Assembly (NCBI GenBank): GCA_034440575.1
Contig: JAOTOL010001605.1
Span: forward strand, 2,108,501 to 2,172,500
DNA length: 64,000 nt
Origin: Imbricaverruca yamaguchii
Lineage: Eukaryota > Arthropoda > Thecostraca > Neoverrucidae
Direction of reading: 5' to 3'
Positions 10,620 to 22,181 of this stretch are shown piece by piece (within the stretch, counting starts at the first letter, position 1; the number at the start of each line of letters is the position of its first letter). The translations under genes were made by a program, and so were the position numbers. The notes below the pieces were generated by a model that saw nothing but the letters and a program-made list of their open reading frames with translations, was not told the DNA's origin and did not search any database.

Positions 10620-11934
10620 CCAGTTGTGTGCGCCTTCACGGTTTTTGGCGTTGGTGGAATGACGTGCCGGGTACATAGTTCACATGTGTCGCCTGCTTAG
10701 TAGCGAAAATCGTCCTATTGTTGAATATGTTGCGGCTTAGCGTTCGTCATGCTCGGATTTGGGTATCATTCACGTTCGGATTTGTATTCATTGTGCTTGG
10801 CTAAGAGGAACTCATCAAGTTCAAGCCTTACTAGGTGGGCTTTAATCTCCCAAGTCCGATGCTTGCGAAGCTTTCTTTCTCATTCCCTTTCCCGCTGCAT
10901 CGTTAATAGCGCTGACCGTATCCGCTATGTAAAATCGTTATGGCGTGAGCGCGTCACACCCAAATGGTTGCATCTGTGCCGCTGACCTCTGCCTTCAGCA
11001 GTGGATTGGTGGGTTTGGTATCCCTATGTAACTCAAACCAGTGGTAGAAAGTGCACGGCCTTTTAGTTCCTCGGGCTAATTTCAATGTGTCCTCTCCTAC
11101 AAAATTTGCGTTGTGGGGCAAGATCAGCGTGTTGATTGGGCACTATGTTCACTGACCATCTTCTGGTCCGGTTTCTTGTCCGTGTTTCTAGTCTGATCAT
11201 CCGATCTCTACCGATATCTTGCCGTGATATACGATATCTTGCCCGTGAAGTGCCGGTTTGTATACGTCTGCGATTTGTTCCTCTGCCTAAAGTCTGTGCT
11301 ACAGTCCGCGACTCCGCCCCTGCTCTATATCACAGTCTGTGACTGTGTCTCGGCTCGTGTTTTCTCCCTGGCTGGCGTCTCGGCCCGTCTCTGGAGCATT
11401 TCTCAGCTTTCGTGCTTGTCTCTGCCTTGTGTGTTAATGGGTGTATCGTGCTTTGTTTTGTCCATCTAACTTTGGCTGCTATCTTTATCAGTTCCCTGTC
11501 TCTGGTTCGTGATGTGAACTATACCTCTGTCTCTGGCTCATGTCCTGTAGCGCCCACGTACCGCTAGCTTGTGCGCTGATGCGTGCCTCTGCCGCCGGCT
11601 GGTGATTCGCCCGCTCCACTACCTCTGACTGCCTCCCCCCGCCCCCGTCCCCTCTGCCTCCTGCAGTTGTGTGTCGAGCCGTGGTTCTCACCGGTCCAGC
11701 TGGGCCAGTCTCTCTCAAAGCTGAGTCGGTCGTCACCCTCCATGACCCGGAACACGGACACGATGTAGCCGGTCCGGTCGCCGCTCGGTCGCCGCTGGTC
11801 GCCTGCAGGTCAGTCACGCGCGTCAAACTGAGGTTACTCTCCCGGCGCAGTTGCACGTAAGTGGCTACAACGCGTGTAAAGGCCGATGCCCTTTCTGCAC
11901 TTTTTGACTTGGTGGGAACAATGGCACTAGTGAG
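10620..11934. other. Non-coding, pyrimidine-rich stretch
   Basis: T/C-rich region with repeated CTGTCTC/GTCTCGG motifs around 11300-11700. No exon supported. Confidence 0.4.
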
Positions 11935-12610
<676 letters not shown>

Positions 12611-13372
12611 AGTTGGAAAGTTGAGTAATTAGGAAGATGCTGAAATATGCGGGGTAAAATATCATCAAATACAACATGTTAGTCACAGCACGAGCAACTT
12701 TCCTTCCCTGCAAACTTCTTGTAGAAAAAGATTCGATGAAGGTTTACACACGCATAGCTGAAAGGCAAGGCGAGAACGGTGCTTTTGGGTATGGCTAAGA
12801 ATCAACTATGTCATCAGAATTTAATTCAAGTAGATCGGTCAACTTCATTTTAACTATAAATATGCGCGTAAAATGCCGGAACCTTAAATATTTCAATCCC
12901 ACGACATATTGCTATTTTGCGACCATATAATATAAATTTCTACTTCAATTCAAACGTCAATAAGAACACATACACGCTCCGACTACAGGAGCCGGCAGGC
13001 CTCTCGGCGAAGCTTCGGCAAGCCCAGCACAGCAGTGGCAGCCGACCCGTCATGCGGCACAGCCGACACCGGATACGGGTAGCCCCCCCCCCCCCTCCGG
13101 TGTCGTGGCGGTGGGCCGACATCGTGGGATGGGGCGAATGGCAGAGTGTGTGGGATGGAGGGGGATGTCGGTCACTATGGGTAATTTTTGGAAAGCGTCC
13201 GGAGCATCGCGATACCTGCATGTAAGCGCCCACCGACACAGACATAGTCTAGTTGGTTGGTTATTTGGGCTTTCGGGCGCATCGACTGCGTTGGTCATAC
13301 AGCGCCCAGATACATAGTTTAGTTACGGCAATGAAGTGGTGCAGTAGTCCAAACGTCAATCGTCGGCGCAGA
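12611..13372. other. Non-coding, no feature recognised
   Basis: A/T-rich, then a GC-richer stretch with a C11 run near 13085. Nothing assignable. Confidence 0.4.
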
Positions 13373-13669
13373 TCATCTCGATAGGATACTGCGAAGCGTA
13401 GAAACACAGCCGGCAAGGCGCGAGCCATCCACTTGAATTAAGCGTGAATCAAATGTGTCGCCTCTTCGTTCTTTTGTCATTTGCAATGAATGCTGCATGT
13501 CCTCGGTACTGCAATGAATGCCAGAAATTTTTTTGTCGTGATTCGCTCTAAGGACTTTCGTCACTATCAGGGCATCCATTTCGTTACTGCGTACAACGAC
13601 TTGTCCCAACGCCCGATAAATGCTCGTCCAAATTGGAGGGTCATGCGAAAATAAGACGTCCTTGTGCAA
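13373..13669 (-). other. Unassigned 98-codon open frame
   Basis: A stop-free minus-strand stretch with mixed composition (VVVRSNEMDALIVTKVLRAN). No recognisable domain; probably a remnant or chance. Confidence 0.15.
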
Positions 13670-13805
13670 CCTTTGAGTTACACACCTTTCCTCGTTAAAT
13701 TATTGTACTGCCATGTCACATAGCGCAGTATTCCCTTTACCGAAGTACCTTGTAATACTTGCGCTCCGTATTTACTCCTGCGTGTCGTAGGAAGGAGGTG
13801 TGTGA

Positions 13806-13970
13806 GGGGGACGAGTAGTATTGGGGTAAGTTGCCCGTCTCACAATCGAAATATTGTGGGTTCGAGTCTCGCCTGTCGCCACTCTTCGCCCGCGACCAAT
13901 CGGCGTGGGAGATTGGCGACGCTACATGACTCAACGGTTGACGTGTCGTAAAACCAATAACCACAGCGAA
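13806..13970 (+). mobile_element. tRNA-derived SINE, family 2, copy 1
   Basis: The head GGGGACGAGTAG...GGGTAAGTTGCCCGTCTC has a B-box GGTTCGAGTCTCGCC. The body is GCGACCAATCGGCGTGGGAG, ending GTCGTAAAACCAATAACC. Other copies are at 30945-31070, 41244-41404 and 42621-42784. Confidence 0.82.
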
Positions 13971-14010
13971 ATGTATGCCGCAGTGCCGACATTCAGCACG
14001 TGTTACTCAC

Positions 14011-16690
14011 TGAGCGGTGGGCGCGCTATGGTGGCCACCTCCTGGTACAGTCAGCAGGTGTCACTCACTGAGCGATGGGCGCGCTATGGTGGCCACCTCC
14101 TGGTACAGTCAGCAGGTGTCACTCACTGAGCGATGGGCGCGCTATGGTGGCCACCTCCTGGTACAGTCAGCAGGTGTCACTCACTGAGCGGCGGGCGCGC
14201 TATGGTGGCCACCTCCTGGTACAGTCAGCAGGTGTCACTCACTGAGCGGTGGGCGCTATGGTGGCCACCTCCTGGTACAGTCAGCAGGAGTCACTCACTG
14301 AGCGATGGGTGCGCTATGGTGGCCACCTCCTGGTACAGTCAGCAGGTGTCACTCACTGAGCGATGGGCGCGCTATGGTGGCCACCTCCTGGTACAGTCAG
14401 CAGGTGTCACTCACTGAGCGATGGGCGCGCTATGGTGGCCACCTCCTGGTACAGTCAGCAGGTGTCACTCACTGAGCGGCGGGCGCGCTATGGTGGCCAC
14501 CTCCTGGTACAGTCAGCAGGTGTCACTCACCTGAGCGGTGGGCGCGCTATGGTGGCCACCTCCTGGTACAGTCAGCAGGTGTCACTCACTGAGCGATGGG
14601 CGCGCTATGGTGGCCACCTCCTGGTACAGTCAGCAGGTGTCACTCACTGAGCGGTGGGCGCGCTATGGTGGCCACCTCCTGGTACAGTCAGCAGGTGTCA
14701 CTCACTGAGCGGTGGGCGCGCTATGGTGGCCACCTCCTGGTACAGTCAGCAGGAGTCACTCACTGAGCGATGGGCGCGCTATGGTGGCCACCTCCTGGTA
14801 CAGTCAGCAGGTGTCACTCACTGAGCGATGGGCGCGCTATGGTGGCCACCTCCTGGTACAGTCAGCAGGTGTCACTCACTGAGCGGTGGGCGCGCTATGG
14901 TGGCCACCTCCTGGTACAGTCAGCAGGTGTCACTCACTGAGCGGCGGGCGCGCTATGGTGGCCACCTCCTGGTACAGTCAGCAGGTGCTACTCACTGAGC
15001 GCTGGGCGCTATGGTGGCCACCTCCTGGTACAGTCAGCAGGTGTTACTCACTGAGCGGCGGGCGCGCTATGGTGGCCACCTCCTGGTACAGTCAGCAGGT
15101 GTCACTCACTGAGCGGCGGGCGCGCTATGGTGGCCACCTCCTGGTACAGTCAGCAGGTGTCACTCACTGAGCGGTGGGCGCGCTATGGTGGCCACCTCCT
15201 GGTACAGTCAGCAGGTGCTACTCACTGAGCGGCGGGCGCGCTATGGTGGCCACCTCCTGGTACAGTCAGCAGGTGCTACTCACTGAGCGGTGGGCGCGCT
15301 ATGGTGGCCACCTCCTGGTACAGTCAGCAGGTGTTACTCACTGAGCGGCGGGCGCGCTATGGTGGCCACCTCCTGGTACAGTCAGCAGGTGCTACTCACT
15401 GAGCGGCGGGCGCGCTATGGTGGCCACCTCCTGGTACAGTCAGCAGGTGCTACTCACTGAGCGGTGGGCGCGCTATGGTGGCCACCTCCTGGTACAGTCA
15501 GCAGGTGTCACTCACTGAGCGGCGGGCGCGCTATGGTGGCCACCTCCTGGTACAGTCAGCAGGTGTTACTCACTGAGCGGCGGGCGCGCTATGGTGGCCA
15601 CCTCCTGGTACAGTCAGCAGGTGTTACTCACTGAGAGGGCGCGCTATGGTGGCCACCTCCTGGTACAGTCAGCAGGTGCTACTCACTGAGCGGCGGGCGC
15701 GCTATGGTGGCCACCTCCTGGTACAGTCAGCAGGTGTTACTCACTGAGCGGCGGGCGCGCTATGGTGGCCACCTCCTGGTACAGTCAGCAGGTGTTACTC
15801 ACTGAGCGGTGGGCGCGCTATGGTGGCCACCTCCTGGTACAGTCAGCAGGTGTTACTCACTGAGCGGTGGGCGCGCTATGGTGGCCACCTCCTGGTACAG
15901 TCAGCAGGTGCTACTCACTGAGCGGCGGGCGCGCTATGGTGGCCACCTCCTGGTACAGTCAGCAGGTGCTACTCACTGAGCGGTGGGCGCGCTATGGTGG
16001 CCACCTCCTGGTACAGTCAGCAGGTGTTACTCACTGAGCGGTGGGCGCGCTATGGTGGCCACCTCCTGGTACAGTCAGCAGGTGTTACTCACTGAGCGGT
16101 GGGCGCGCTATGGTGGCCACCTCCTGTTACAGTCAGCAGGTGCTACTCACTGAGCGGCGGGCGCGCTATGGTGGCCACCTCCTGGTACAGTCAGCAGGTG
16201 TCACTCACTGAGCGGTGGGCGCGCTATGGTGGCCACCTCCTGGTACAGTCAGCAGGTGCTACTCACTGAGCGGTGGGCGCGCTATGGTGGCCACCTCCTG
16301 GTACAGTCAGCAGGTGCTACTCACTGAGCGGCGGGCGCGCTATGGTGGCCACCTCCTGGTACAGTCAGCAGGTGCTACTCACTGAGCGGTGGGCGCGCTA
16401 TGGTGGCCACCTCCTGGTACAGGTGTCACCACTGAGCGGTGGGCGCGCTATGGTGGCCACCTCCTGGTACAGGCAGGTACTCACTGAGCGGTGGGCGCGC
16501 TATGGTGGCCACCTCCTGGTACAGGTGTTACTCACTGAGCGGCGGGCGCGCTATGGTGGCCACCTCCTGGTACAGTCAGCAGGTGCTACTCACTGAGCGG
16601 TGGGCGCGCTATAGTGGCCACCTCCTGGTACAGGTGCTACTCACTGAGCGGCGGGCGCGCTATGGTGGCCACCTCCTGGTACAGGTGGAC
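14011..16690. repeat. 58-bp minisatellite abutting exon B
   Basis: About 46 units containing CTATGGTGGCCACCTCCTGG and TACAGTCAGCAGGTG, with GTGTCA/GTGTTA/GTGCTA variants. The units after 16400 are shortened and merge into the 3' end of exon B at 16673. Confidence 0.97.
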
Positions 16691-16824
16691 GGTGTGCTGC
16701 GCCACGTGTGTCGCCTCCAGCGGGCCGAACGTGCGCTGCAGGCCGCGCTGCACGTCCGCCAGAGCCTGCTGCGCCAGACCGCCGCGGTCGCGCACCGTGT
16801 AGTACAGCAGGAACGGGAACATCT
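16673..16824 (-). CDS. Candidate coding exon B of the unidentified gene
   Basis: It opens after CCGTCGACAG (phase 1) and reads EMFPFLLYYTVRDRGG, then an Ala/Gln-rich helix-like stretch ending VAQHTVHLYQE at a GAG/GTGGCC site. The 152 nt are stop-free with GC-rich third positions. The exon is abutted by a 58-bp minisatellite whose every unit repeats its last bases and donor, and a partial copy of its 5' half lies at 16864-16928. Family not recognised. Confidence 0.45.
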
Positions 16825-16863
16825 CTGTCGACGGCAGGCTGTCAGTGCCACGGCGACGGGTCA

Positions 16864-17166
16864 ACAGGCAGACCGCCGCGGTCGCGCACCGTGTAGTACA
16901 GCAGGAACGGGAACATCTCTGTCGACGTCAGGCTGTCAGCGCCAGTGACGGACCGGCATCGCCCTGACAGGGGGCGTGGTCTGTCGTCAGACTGTCAGCG
17001 CCAGTGACGGACCGGCATCGCCCTGACAGGGGGCGTGGTCTGTCGTCAGACTGTCAGCGCCAGTGACGGACCGGCATCGCCCTGACAGGGGGCGTGGTCT
17101 GTCGTCAGACTGTCAGCGCCAGTGACGGACCGGCATCGCCCTGACAGGGGGCGTGGTCTGTCGTCA
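16864..17166. repeat. Partial exon B duplication followed by a 59-bp minisatellite
   Basis: 16864-16928 repeats the exon B 5' half and its acceptor (16773-16841). Four 59-bp units (GACTGTCAGCGCCAGTGACG and CCTGACAGGGGGCGTGGTC) follow. Confidence 0.93.
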
Positions 17167-17755
17167 GCCAGGTGCGTCACTGTATGGTGCAGCGAGAACA
17201 CCGCACGGTATCGACAACGGCACAGAATCGCCCACTTTGAATGATAATTTGCGGATTTAGGTAGCCAGGAAATGCTACGATTCCGAGCTCTAAGAAGCAA
17301 ATGTCATCACCGCCAACACTTTAAAAAAAACATGTAGTTCAACACGTGTGTTCAAATGGAGACAGAGTTTCCGCCCCCTTTACGTTTTGTGGTAGAGGGA
17401 GCAGAAGTGGTACATGTTACCCTCTCCCTCCACTCCCTCCAACATTCCGTAGCTTCTCCAGAAAGAGAATACGTTCAAAATAGCTTTGGGAATTGATTTG
17501 CGAATTAACATACATTGGAGTAGCGACACTCCTTTAATTTCAGCGTAGTTGCCACGCTGATATATAAACGTAATGAATTCAGCTCCAAAGTCCCAGAATG
17601 AAAGTGCACTGCAGCTCTGTTGACCTCCGTTCGGGTCAATGGTACATATCACCTTTCATGGCCATCAGACGAATGTACCACAACATCATTCGTCGTTTTT
17701 CCGCTTCTGAGACGACGATGGCTGTGCTATATTGAACAACTCCGAACAGCTGTGC

Positions 17756-17865
17756 TATCCTCGACCCTGACCAAAATCCCTCTGCAGTCCCTGACCTGCC
17801 CCAAGGTCCCGAGCCAACCTCGACCCTGACCGAAGTCCCTCTGCAGTCCCTGACCTTCCCCAGGT
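17756..17865. repeat. 57-bp direct repeat at the exon C donor
   Basis: TCGACCCTGACC and CCCTCTGCAGTCCCTGACC occur twice. The second copy runs into the exon C donor, so the intron holds a spare donor-like AG/GTCAGG. Confidence 0.8.
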
Positions 17866-18128
17866 TTCTGTCTGGCAGCTCCGAGCCACTGACCCGTGCG
17901 CTCGAGGTTGCTCAGCAGCATGGCGTCTCTCGTGTGGCCACCGCCGGCCACCTGATGCAGCAGCGCCAGGCAGGCGCTCAGCTGCACGTGCAGCGGCGAC
18001 ACGAGGTCCAGCGGACTGGGCGCCACCGGCTGCAGGTGGCTCTGCACGTGGATCACCACGCTCAGCGCCGGCTCGGCCGTCTCGCGCATGCGCAGACGCT
18101 GGCCGCGAGTCGGCGGCGACGACGGCAG
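17855..18128 (-). CDS. Candidate coding exon C of the unidentified gene
   Basis: It opens after a GACGTTCCAG acceptor (phase 0) and closes at GGGGAAG/GTCAGG (phase 1), 274 nt without stops. It encodes LPSSPPTRGQRLRMRETAEP, then an amphipathic stretch with LSVVIHVQSHLQPV and LHVQLSACLALLHQV. Codon use is GC3-rich like the ALG11 exons. The phase fits exon A before it and exon B after it. A 57-bp direct repeat duplicates its donor just inside the intron. Confidence 0.45.
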
Positions 18129-18184
18129 CTGGAACGTCGGCAGGTGGTCACTGGCGACTTCAGACGTTCACTCTGGCTGACTTC

Positions 18185-18790
18185 GCTGGCCCTCCCTGTT
18201 CCCCGTCCATCCTGTCCCTCCTTGTTCTCCGTCCGCCCTGTCCCTCCATTTTCACCCTATGGTAATGCGGTAGACTTTCCTGTCCCTCCCTGTTCCTCTC
18301 TGTTCATCCTGTAACAGTGCAGTAGAATTGACTACCGCAGTCGGTACTCCCTGTCCCTCCTTGTCCCTCCCTGCTCACCACATAGCAGTGCGGATCCTTC
18401 CCTGTTCCTCCCTGTCCCTCCTTGTCCCTCCCTGCTCACCCTATAGCAGTGCGAATCCTTCCCTGTTCCTCCCTGTCCCTCCCTGTTCACCCTATATTAG
18501 TGCGGCACACTTCCCTGTCCCTCCCTGCTCATCCTATAGCAGTGCAGTAGATTTCCCTGTCCCTACCTGCTCATCCTGTAACAGTGCGGTAAACTTCCCT
18601 GTCTCTGTCCCTCCCTGCTCATCGTATAGCAGTGCGGTGGACTTCCCTGTCCCTCCCTGCTCATCGTGTAACAGTGCGGTAGACTTCCCTGTCCCTCCCT
18701 GCTCATCATGTAACAGTGCGGTAAACTTCCCGGTCTCTGTCCCTCTCCTGCTCATCATGTAACAGTACGGTAGACTTCCCTGTCCCTCCA
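18185..18790. repeat. ~43-bp pyrimidine-rich minisatellite upstream of exon C
   Basis: About 13 variable units of TTCCCTGTCCCTCCCTGCTC and TATAGCAGTGCGGTAGAC. On the minus strand it sits just 5' of the exon C acceptor. Confidence 0.93.
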
Positions 18791-18900
18791 TGCCCTTCAG
18801 AGGCGCAGCCAAGGGGGCCGGCGGCCCGTCCTTTCCCCCAGCACATAAACACTAGATAAAACGATACATTTTGAGATTTCACCATGCAATATATTTTTAT
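18790..18900 (+). repeat. Dispersed repeat starting GAGGCGCAGCCAAGG, copy 1
   Basis: Shared with 35685-35770 and, more weakly, 47850-47950: GAGGCGCAGCCAAGG, a GC-rich hairpin-like stretch, a CCC run, then an A/T-rich ACGATA/AATACG segment. Confidence 0.55.
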
Positions 18901-19919
18901 GGATCATTTCGTCCATATCATATCCACGTTCATATTATATTTCATCATATGCATCATTTTGATGGATATTATAATTGTTCCAGAGAGGATCCAGGGAGAA
19001 TCCAACGAACCCAAGGATTTTTTTACCCCCCCCCCCCCCCACAAGTCTCCACACATGACTTCAAGACTCTCCAGCAATTGTAAAGGGATGGCCATATATG
19101 ACGCTATGTCGTTTATATATTGATATGTGGATCAGAGTTGTTATCATCCATTTCTCATCCTACCCTCGTGGTATATATAGTTTTCTAGGGTGCAGGATGG
19201 CGACACGCTCGCCGTTCAGGACCGCAGAACGTCCAGAACGTACCTCGGACCACAAAGGACCACAGCCGGCCGGCAGCCTCACGGTCGTGCTAAATGACAC
19301 CGTCTCGCCTGAGTTGGTCTATTCTGGCCCGAGCTGGTCTATTCTGGACGCCGCGGGACATGTGACAGGCCGTTGTAGCGGTTGGCCGGTGTGCGATGGA
19401 AGGGTCGGCGCCGGGCCGCCTGCGCCCGCTCAGGTCAGCTCGTGTCGAAGGACAGGCGAGCCGGCTGCCATCTGACGATGCGTCCCCGGCTGGATGGCGG
19501 CCGGCACAGACTGGAGCTCGGCAGGGGGCGGCTCGTCACAGCGGCGCACACGCCGGATTGGCGGTGGGAGGCCCGGCCACCAGTCATGCCATTATGGCCA
19601 TGTGTGAATGTGGATGTGAATGGTCTACCCGTTGTGAGGACTGAACTTTATTGAGCTTTACTCAATCAACAACAATGAAACGACATTTTATTGAGCTTTG
19701 CCCAATAAAATATTGGGATTAAGGACACTGGTAGTTCTTAAACAGCACTGTCTAAGGAAATTCGAGAAGTCACTGAACAGCAATTATGTTGTCAATCTCA
19801 TACTTGAGGGCACCCTCAAAGTCAAATGAATGCTGATTTAAGACGGGAATGAAAAGTATGATGATAATATTTTATATGTATTTGGTGTGAAATTCTGAGG
19901 ATTTTTTCTGTATGCATTT

Positions 19920-20101
19920 GGGGGCGGGAATGGCCGAGTGGTTAAGGTGTCAGGCTGAGGGGTACCAAAGGTCCCGGGTTCGACTCTAGCGCCACTCAGG
20001 ACATTTCCCAATCCCGCGGCCCTCCGGCGAAACAGTTTGGGCGGCGCCATTAGCCGTGACTGTGCATAAAGTGTGTCGTGAACCAACCAATAAACAAACA
20101 A
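19920..20101 (+). mobile_element. tRNA-derived SINE, family 1, copy 2
   Basis: The best-preserved copy, with A-box TGGCCGAGTGG and B-box GGTTCGACTCT. It is flanked by a 13-bp target duplication, TCTGTATGCATTT at 19907-19919 and TCTGTAGGCATTT at 20102-20114, with one mismatch. Confidence 0.9.
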
Positions 20102-20285
20102 TCTGTAGGCATTTACCATCTATATTTATAGTGCTTATATTTAGTATGTGTCATATTGATAGTATCATCAATAGTGGCATTTTGGTGCCTCAGCACGTGA
20201 CTAGTAGCTTGGTATAAGGATGTCGAAATATATCGGAGGCAATATAAGAAAAGGCTGCATTAGGTGACAACTTGCATCAATCTGT

Positions 20286-22181
20286 GGGAATTTGAGAACA
20301 TTGGTCCGTTACCACCAGCTTCATGGACAGCTACTGCCTACCCTATAACAGCGGCTATTAACTTTGAGCCGTACTCTGTCCTCTACAGTACTTCACGAGC
20401 CGCCGCCTCCCTAAAGCAACCAACGTGTTGGAACCCACCCAGAGGGGCTGAAGCGCGCGAGACCGTGAGGCTCTCTCAGGCACCCTCAGGTGTTAAGCAG
20501 AGTAGCATGCGCGCACTATAGTTACGGCTTTGCACCCGGCGCTATCACGATCTTGTGGTGAAAATTGGAGATATCAAGATGAATTGCAAACAATGATAGT
20601 TGACTGGACAGGTCCTGGAATTTTAAAGACTAAACATATCGAGCACTATCCCGAAAATCATTGTGTTTACTTATTTTGATTGCGATGTGCATTTTATTTA
20701 CAAGTTACCTCAGGAGGCGTCCGCGTAGTATGTATCTGGCCCTTCTCTAGTTCAAAGGCGACCGTCGGATTGTAGGATCGGGAAACATGTGTGAGGTGTC
20801 ATGATTCGGTACGATTATTAACTGACGTTATTGGGCACGTGGTCCTGAAAAATATGGTGTACTATGGATATCATAAATAAGTTAGTTTGCGCTACCGAGT
20901 AAATACAACAATATGGCACCATACCAGCTCCAACCTACAGAGTATTGTTTAATGTGGAAAAGTGCTACCTAAGCTATTCCCCCTACGTTAATCGTGCTAC
21001 GCACCATGGCGTGTGAGTGCGCAGCTTTCTTAACCTCTGCTTTATGATACCCGGCCAACAACATTAGTGCTGGCCTGAGACAATGATGAATTGCGGTAAT
21101 GCTGCCTGAGACAATGATGAATGACGGCAACAGTTGGTGCGGACAAGTGACATTTCGATAGCACCATCAAGTTTGCTCCACTAGAAGTATCTAGTGTGTA
21201 TCAAGTTTTGCCATGGATACATGGAAGCATCCGCTGAAGAGTGGCGCGAGTAGAAAGGAATCGCGTGGCATTTTCAAATAACTCTGGAAGCAATTACAGT
21301 GCGAACGCTGGCGACCCACCCGTCTGGGCATGAATACTGGAGCCGTCGTACCTTGTGGCCAGTGGGCAGGAACCTGTCGACCAGATGGTGCGGCACGAGG
21401 AAGCAGTCCTGAGTCAGCTGGTCCAGCGACTGCAGCTCCTCCTCTTGAGGCTCGGGACTGGGCGGGCGCGGCGGCGGCGGCGGCTGGGCCGGCTGCTCGG
21501 GCGGCTGCCTCCGACCGCTGCCGCCGCTGCTGCTGCTGCTGCGGCCCCTCAGCCAGCTCACCAGGCCGGAGTGCCGGCGCGGCTCTATCCCCCTGTCCTG
21601 CTCCTGCCCCCGCTCCTGCCGCCGCTCCTGCCGCCGCTCCCCGGCCGCCGGCCAGCCGGTCCAGGAAGATGTGCGTGCGTGTGGACCGCTCGGCCGGCTC
21701 TGGCTCGGCGCCGCTGGCGGTGCCGCCCCGCAGCCGCCGGGGTCGCAGCTTGACCCGCGACCTGCCCAGCTGCAGCGGAGCGTGCGAGTCGGTCGCGCCG
21801 GGGCCCCGGCCGCCGCGGTTGTACAGGAAGTTCATGTCAGGCGGCGCACTCGCTCCTGGCTGTTGGCTGGAAGCTCACTGCGACTAGCATGTGTCGGACG
21901 GATTGGGTCACTGGGCGTGTATCGGAAGCGAAGTGGACCACGTCTGGGTTCTGTTTCGAGAGAAGCCTGGCCTGTGTCGCTCGAAGTCGGCGATACATCG
22001 ATCTGTCGTCTATCAGATCCAGCTGCCACAGTAAATCAGTCCCTCTAATCCACACTCCCTCTAAGTCACACTCGGTCCCATTGTCTCATTTCATGGAGAC
22101 ATTTCTCTCATTTCATTGGTCCCACCGTCTCAAACATTTCACTCGCGATGCTGGCTCGAACTTGCCAGCGTTCTGGCCTTC
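20286..22181. repeat. 1.9-kb tandem segmental duplication, copy 1
   Basis: Head-to-tail with 22182-24075. The unit begins GGGAATTTGAGAACATTGG and ends TTCTGGCCTTC. Differences are scattered substitutions and a few 1-4 bp indels. It contains the frameshifted exon A copy. Confidence 0.93.
21352..21835 (-). pseudogene. Second, frameshifted copy of candidate exon A
   Basis: It lies in the upstream half of a 1.9-kb tandem duplication and is nearly identical to 23249-23728. One extra C near 21593 and one extra CTG unit near 21530 make it 4 nt longer, so the frame is broken between the Ala/Gly run and the Pro-rich run. The ATG and the GTACGA donor are retained. Confidence 0.5.
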
